Assembly: GCA_023258775.1 (NCBI GenBank)
Contig: JALQWJ010000046.1
Span: forward strand, 1-9,622
Length of the DNA: 9,622 nt
Source: Burkholderiaceae bacterium
GTDB taxonomy: Bacteria > Pseudomonadota > Gammaproteobacteria > Burkholderiales > Burkholderiaceae_E
Reading direction: 5' to 3'
A program made the translations under genes and the position numbers. Numbering within the stretch: the first letter of the stretch is position 1; each line of letters starts with the position of its first letter. The notes beneath the pieces were generated by a model. It was not told the origin of the DNA. It made no database searches and saw only the letters and a list, made by a program, of their open reading frames with translations. Below, piece after piece: positions 6,738 through 9,622 of this stretch.

Positions 6738-8246
6738 TCAGTCCTCCTGGAAGGCTTCCTCACGCTTCTTGGAAATCGCTGGCAAGAAAACCAAAACCAG
6801 TAAGACCGCAGCAATCGCGAGCAGGGTGGCTGACAATGGACGGGTGAAAAACACCATTGGGTCCCCGCGCGAGATCGTTAGCGCGCGGCGCAGGTATTCT
6901 TCCATCAGTTTCCCCAGCACAAAACCCAGCAGGAGCGGTGCAGGTTCGCAGTCGAATTTCTTGAACAAATAGCCAAGAATCGCAAAGGGTATCGTCATAA
7001 ACACGTCAAATACATTGTTGTTGATCGAGTAAGCACCAATTGCACAGAACAATAAGATGGCCGGGAACAAGACTCGATAAGGTACCGAAAGAAGTTTGAT
7101 CCATAGTCCGATCAGTGGCAGATTCAAAATGACGAGCATTAGATTGCCAACCCACATCGAGGCAATTAGTCCCCAGAAAAGCGTGGGGTTGCTCGTCATG
7201 ACCTGCGGACCTGGTTGGATGTTGTGAATCATCATTGCGGCGACCATCAGTGCCATGACTGGGGTGGTCGGTATACCCAATGTGAGCATGGGGATAAACG
7301 ATGTCTGTGCACCCGAATTATTCGCTGCTTCTGGCCCAGCAACACCTTCAATCGCACCTTTGCCGAATCGCTCAGGGGTTTTGCTGATTTTCTTCTCAAG
7401 TGCATAGGCAGAAAACGACGACAAAACCGCGCCGCCGCCAGGCAGGATGCCCAAAAAGGACCCCAACATCGTTCCTCGAATCACGGGACCAACGCTTTGC
7501 TTGATTTCCTCACCGCTAGGTAGTAGTCCGCCTACTTTGCTCGTAAATACCTCGCGGTTCTCGCGTTGCTCAAGATTGAGAATAATCTCAGCGAATCCGA
7601 ACATACCCATTGCAACCGCTACAAATTCGATGCCATCAGAGAGTTCGGGCAGGTCAAAAGAAAATCTGGCAACGCCCGAATTGACGTCGGTACCGATCAT
7701 GCCTAAAAGCAGACCAAGCACAACCATCGCGAGCGCTTTGATGATGGAACCGTGGGCCAAAACCACCGCAGCGATCAAACCCAAGACCATGAGGGAGAAG
7801 TATTCTGCAGGCCCGAATTTAAAAGCTATTTCAGCAAGAGGCGGTGCAAACGCTGCGATCAGGAATGTTGCAACTGTCCCGGCAAAAAACGAGGCAACAG
7901 CGGCCACGGCAAGCGCAGGCCCAGCTCGGCCTCGCCGCGCCATTTGATAACCGTCAAGTGTGGTAACAACCGACGACGATTCGCCAGGCAAATTGACCAA
8001 GATCGCCGTGGTCGATCCACCGTACTGCGCCCCGTAGTAAATCCCAGCCAACATAATCAAGGCCGATGTTGGGTCGGTCATCTTGTAAGTTGCGGGTAAG
8101 AGCATGGCAATCGTTGCCAACGGACCAATGCCAGGCAGGACACCGATCAACGTACCAAGTGTTACGCCGATGAAACAATACAGCAAGTTTTGAGCTGTTG
8201 CCGCTGCCGAAAAGCCAATTGCAAGATTACTTAAGAGGGTTTCCAT
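6738..8246 (-). CDS. tctA: Tripartite tricarboxylate transporter, large permease TctA
   Basis: A 502-residue inner-membrane protein of normal TctA length with about 11-12 hydrophobic segments. It forms the transport channel of a tripartite tricarboxylate transporter, a secondary system driven by ion gradient and fed by a periplasmic binding protein. Hallmarks: GVLPGIGPLATIAMLLP at 35-51, YYGAQYGGSTTAILVNLPGE at 70-89, GILPGGGAVLSSFSAYALEK at 266-285 (which echoes the first motif and marks the second half of the duplicated fold), PEAANN at 305-310 and LGIPTTPVMALM at 323-334. The C-terminus ends in a charged tail, KKREEAFQED, facing the cytoplasm or an interface. ATG at 8246 has only a weak GGGA 8 nt upstream. 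It follows tctB by 77 bp and precedes the HAD gene by 2 bp. Substrate is unknown; citrate is the classical one, but the family is broad. Confidence 0.96.
   Translation of the reverse strand: METLLSNLAIGFSAAATAQNLLYCFIGVTLGTLIGVLPGIGPLATIAMLLPATYKMTDPTSALIMLAGIYYGAQYGGSTTAILVNLPGESSSVVTTLDGYQMARRGRAGPALAVAAVASFFAGTVATFLIAAFAPPLAEIAFKFGPAEYFSLMVLGLIAAVVLAHGSIIKALAMVVLGLLLGMIGTDVNSGVARFSFDLPELSDGIEFVAVAMGMFGFAEIILNLEQRENREVFTSKVGGLLPSGEEIKQSVGPVIRGTMLGSFLGILPGGGAVLSSFSAYALEKKISKTPERFGKGAIEGVAGPEAANNSGAQTSFIPMLTLGIPTTPVMALMVAAMMIHNIQPGPQVMTSNPTLFWGLIASMWVGNLMLVILNLPLIGLWIKLLSVPYRVLFPAILLFCAIGAYSINNNVFDVFMTIPFAILGYLFKKFDCEPAPLLLGFVLGKLMEEYLRRALTISRGDPMVFFTRPLSATLLAIAAVLLVLVFLPAISKKREEAFQED
6743..6748 (-). 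promoter_or_regulatory. Strong ribosome binding site inside tctA for the HAD gene
   Basis: A perfect AGGAGG on the minus strand, 7 nt before the HAD ATG at 6735 and inside the last codons of tctA. It is the best Shine-Dalgarno in the window, and it shows the HAD enzyme is made together with the transporter. Confidence 0.85.
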
Positions 8247-8323
8247 GACTTTGATCCCGTTCGCTTCGCTTGGATGTTGTATCGATACTTGATTTCATCG
8301 CCCAGGTTTCGTAGCTGCTGAAC

Positions 8324-8785
8324 CTATCGGTCTAAGAACTTGGGGAGAAACGGGAACTGTAGTTCAAGGCCTTTCACGAAGACAAAATAAGAAAGTGCCA
8401 TGAGAACAATGGTCGCTATCAGCGTATCTCTTACTTTGAACTCATGACTTGCGGGCGACGCAATCCAAATCAAAAGCGCGATGGCGACGATGATTCCCAT
8501 GGTTGGCAGTGCAATGCCGAAGGCAATCACGGCAAGCAAGATTAAGCCGATCTCTCGCCAACCCGTTGGATCCACGGTCACCGGCTTATCGCTGCGACCG
8601 AGTCCTAGGAGGGTAATCACGCCCCCAAGAACGACCAGCAAGCCGCCGAGCATGGTTGGGAAGTATGCTGGTCCCATTTTCGCGGCTGTGCCCATGCTGT
8701 AGTCTCGAGCATATAAGACAAAGGCAAGGCCGAAGGCCATGAACAATATGCCTGCCCAGAAATCACGGTAATTCTTGATTTGCAT
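8324..8785 (-). CDS. tctB: Tripartite tricarboxylate transporter, small permease TctB
   Basis: A 153-residue membrane protein, the small permease subunit that partners TctA. It starts MQIKNYRDFWAGILFMAFG and carries the family segment MGTAAKMGPAYFP at 31-43 between the first two membrane helices. Hydrophobic segments are near 10-27, 44-62, 80-96, 97-111 and 120-138, and it ends FLPKFLDR as these proteins usually do. I chose ATG at 8785 because GGAG lies 8 nt upstream and the N-terminus then matches the family. The longer in-frame GTG at 8809 adds eight polar residues and is not supported. It is separated from tctC by 197 bp with an inverted repeat and from tctA by 77 bp. TctB sequences diverge fast, so identification rests on motif, topology and position between tctC and tctA. 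Confidence 0.93.
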   Translation of the reverse strand: MQIKNYRDFWAGILFMAFGLAFVLYARDYSMGTAAKMGPAYFPTMLGGLLVVLGGVITLLGLGRSDKPVTVDPTGWREIGLILLAVIAFGIALPTMGIIVAIALLIWIASPASHEFKVRDTLIATIVLMALSYFVFVKGLELQFPFLPKFLDR

Positions 8786-8793
8786 TGTTTGGT

Positions 8794-8797
8794 CTCC
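8794..8797 (-). promoter_or_regulatory. Ribosome binding site deciding the tctB start
   Basis: GGAG on the minus strand (within CGGAGA), 8 nt before ATG at 8785. It favours this start over the upstream in-frame GTG at 8809, which would place the site inside the coding region. Confidence 0.65.
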
Positions 8798-8887
8798 GTT
8801 TACTCGCACGCGTTGGCGGCGTTATCGTCTCGTTTTTCTCAAAGTCCAAGCCTAGCTTTAAAGCCTGGCCGGGCGAAGAATAGCCGA

Positions 8888-8914
8888 GCATTGCAGTTGA
8901 TGCCAACTAAATGC
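8888..8914. repeat. Two-part inverted repeat between tctC and tctB
   Basis: GCATT (8888-8892) pairs with AATGC (8910-8914), and AGTTG (8895-8899) pairs with CAACT (8904-8908) around a 4-nt ATGC loop. The two 5-bp stems are separated by a 2x1 internal loop. It lies in the 197-bp spacer 3' of tctC. No run of T follows on the minus strand, so it does not look like a standard rho-independent terminator. It could be an mRNA-stabilising or processing stem-loop 3' of the binding-protein message. The rest of the spacer (8786-8982) shows a 10-bp palindrome GCTTTAAAGC but no gene. Confidence 0.45.
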
Positions 8915-8982
8915 GCTGTTTTGCAAGGTCTTGTTACGCATGTGACTTTGTCTTGCCAAGCGCCTTGCGAATGTCGCGCGGG

Positions 8983-9622
8983 TCAATCGACACTTGCGCC
9001 TGACGCTTTGACCAAGGCTTCGTATTTCCTTTGTTCCTGAAGGATGAACTGCTTGAAAGTGTCAGGTGTCATCAAAGGCGAATCAGCCTTCATTCTCGAA
9101 AGCCGCTCTTTGAGCTCCTTGGATTCGAGGGCTTGAGTCATCGCGCGATGCAAAATGTTGACCACTTGATCAGGTGTACCAGCAGGGGCCATCAGACCGA
9201 ACCAAGTGCTGATATCGAAGCCAGGGAAACCATGTTCAGCTACTGTTGGCAGTTCAGGCGATTGGCTGCTGCGTTGTGCGCTGGTCACAGCAAAGGCTTT
9301 AAGTCTGCCAGCCTGAATTTGCCCAGCCGCCGAAGCGAGGTTATCGAACATCAGGTCTGTCTGCCCCGCGAGTAAACCTAGCTGCGCTGGGGCAGCGCCG
9401 GCGTAGGGAATGTGGACCATGCTAAATCCTGCGGCCGACTTGAATAGCTCTGCTGCCAAATGACCGGCGCTACCATTGCCCCCTGACGCGTAGTTGAGCT
9501 TGCCTGGATGCCTTTTTCCATACGCGACAAGGTCACTCAGCCTACTGATGCCGAGTCGTTGTGCGGCTTCAGCGGTCATTACCAAGACGTTGGGGACCAT
9601 GGCGATCATGCCAATCGGTGCG
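8983..9622 (-). CDS. Bug/TctC-family periplasmic solute-binding protein, 5' part missing
   Basis: The frame is open from the right edge (first visible residues APIGMIAMVPN) to TGA at 8983-8985, giving 212 visible residues. The family is normally about 320-330 residues, so the signal peptide and first third are outside the window, and the internal Met at 9609 is not the start. Family marks are YASGGNGSAGHLAAELFK, MVHIPYAGAAPAQLGLLAGQTDLMFDN, RLKAFAVTSAQRSSQSPELPTVAEHG and STWFGLMAPAGTP. This is the extracytoplasmic receptor that captures a small carboxylate in the periplasm and hands it to TctB and TctA encoded next. Bug proteins are numerous in Burkholderiales and bind many different acids, so the ligand is not predictable. 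The direct tctC-tctB-tctA order marks it as the dedicated receptor of this transporter rather than an orphan. Confidence 0.94.
   Translation of the reverse strand, partial: APIGMIAMVPNVLVMTAEAAQRLGISRLSDLVAYGKRHPGKLNYASGGNGSAGHLAAELFKSAAGFSMVHIPYAGAAPAQLGLLAGQTDLMFDNLASAAGQIQAGRLKAFAVTSAQRSSQSPELPTVAEHGFPGFDISTWFGLMAPAGTPDQVVNILHRAMTQALESKELKERLSRMKADSPLMTPDTFKQFILQEQRKYEALVKASGASVD

Noticed and set aside
7447..7947. 166-residue open frame on the + strand opposite tctA
   Set aside because: Antisense shadow of tctA; low-complexity Ala/Ser/Pro content with no motif.
8279..8288. 10-bp palindrome GTATCGATAC between tctB and tctA as an operator
   Set aside because: A single short palindrome inside an operon, with no second copy or promoter beside it; not enough to support a binding site.
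8247..8323. In-frame open stretch after the tctB TAG, considered as a stop-codon readthrough tail or broken gene
   Set aside because: TctB already ends at the family's usual C-terminus (FLPKFL), and about 25 codons without a stop is expected by chance.
8786..8809. Longer tctB from an upstream in-frame GTG at 8809
   Set aside because: The added residues do not match the family start, and the GGAG at 8794-8797 is correctly spaced for the ATG at 8785.

Overview
The window looks like a chromosomal segment of a betaproteobacterium, most likely Burkholderiales and perhaps Alcaligenaceae-like. This rests on the Bug/TctC-type binding protein with a TctB and TctA pair, a glutaminyl-tRNA synthetase of proteobacterial type, and a DUF3108 gene next to a YcbL-like metallo-hydrolase. 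Base composition by eye is moderate rather than the very high GC of Bordetella or Burkholderia. The taxonomic call is inference. I see no RNA genes, insertion sequences, CRISPR arrays, phage genes or attachment sites.

Layout. On the + strand at the left edge are the 3' end of a DUF3108 gene (1-470) and a tightly coupled metallo-beta-lactamase-fold hydrolase with a GTG start (473-1156). They converge, across a 51-bp spacer, on a long minus-strand train that fills the rest of the window. In transcription order (right to left) this train is: tctC-like solute-binding protein (8983 to the edge, 5' part missing), tctB (8324-8785), tctA (6738-8246), HAD type II hydrolase (6034-6735), a gamma-glutamyltransferase-fold Ntn hydrolase (4313-5965), an NAD(P)-dependent beta-hydroxyacid dehydrogenase (3387-4289), an FKBP-type prolyl isomerase (3007-3363) and glnS (1208-2971).

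How they work together. TctC, TctB and TctA form a complete tripartite tricarboxylate transporter for secondary uptake of a carboxylate. The three enzymes downstream in the same orientation (HAD hydrolase, Ntn amidohydrolase, hydroxyacid dehydrogenase) are close together; the HAD start codon is 2 nt after the tctA stop, with its Shine-Dalgarno inside tctA. This suggests an uptake-plus-catabolism operon for an organic acid or amide whose identity cannot be read from sequence. FKBP and GlnRS at the distal end are housekeeping proteins and probably unrelated in function. The most notable point is that the gamma-glutamyltransferase homologue keeps the nucleophilic Thr but appears to have lost the residues that bind the gamma-glutamyl group, so it is probably an amidase for another substrate.

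Gaps. No gene-free stretch exceeds 300 bp. The largest (8786-8982, between tctC and tctB) holds a two-part inverted repeat. No convincing rho-independent terminator was found, and the promoter of the minus-strand train must lie beyond the right edge or be too weak to recognise.
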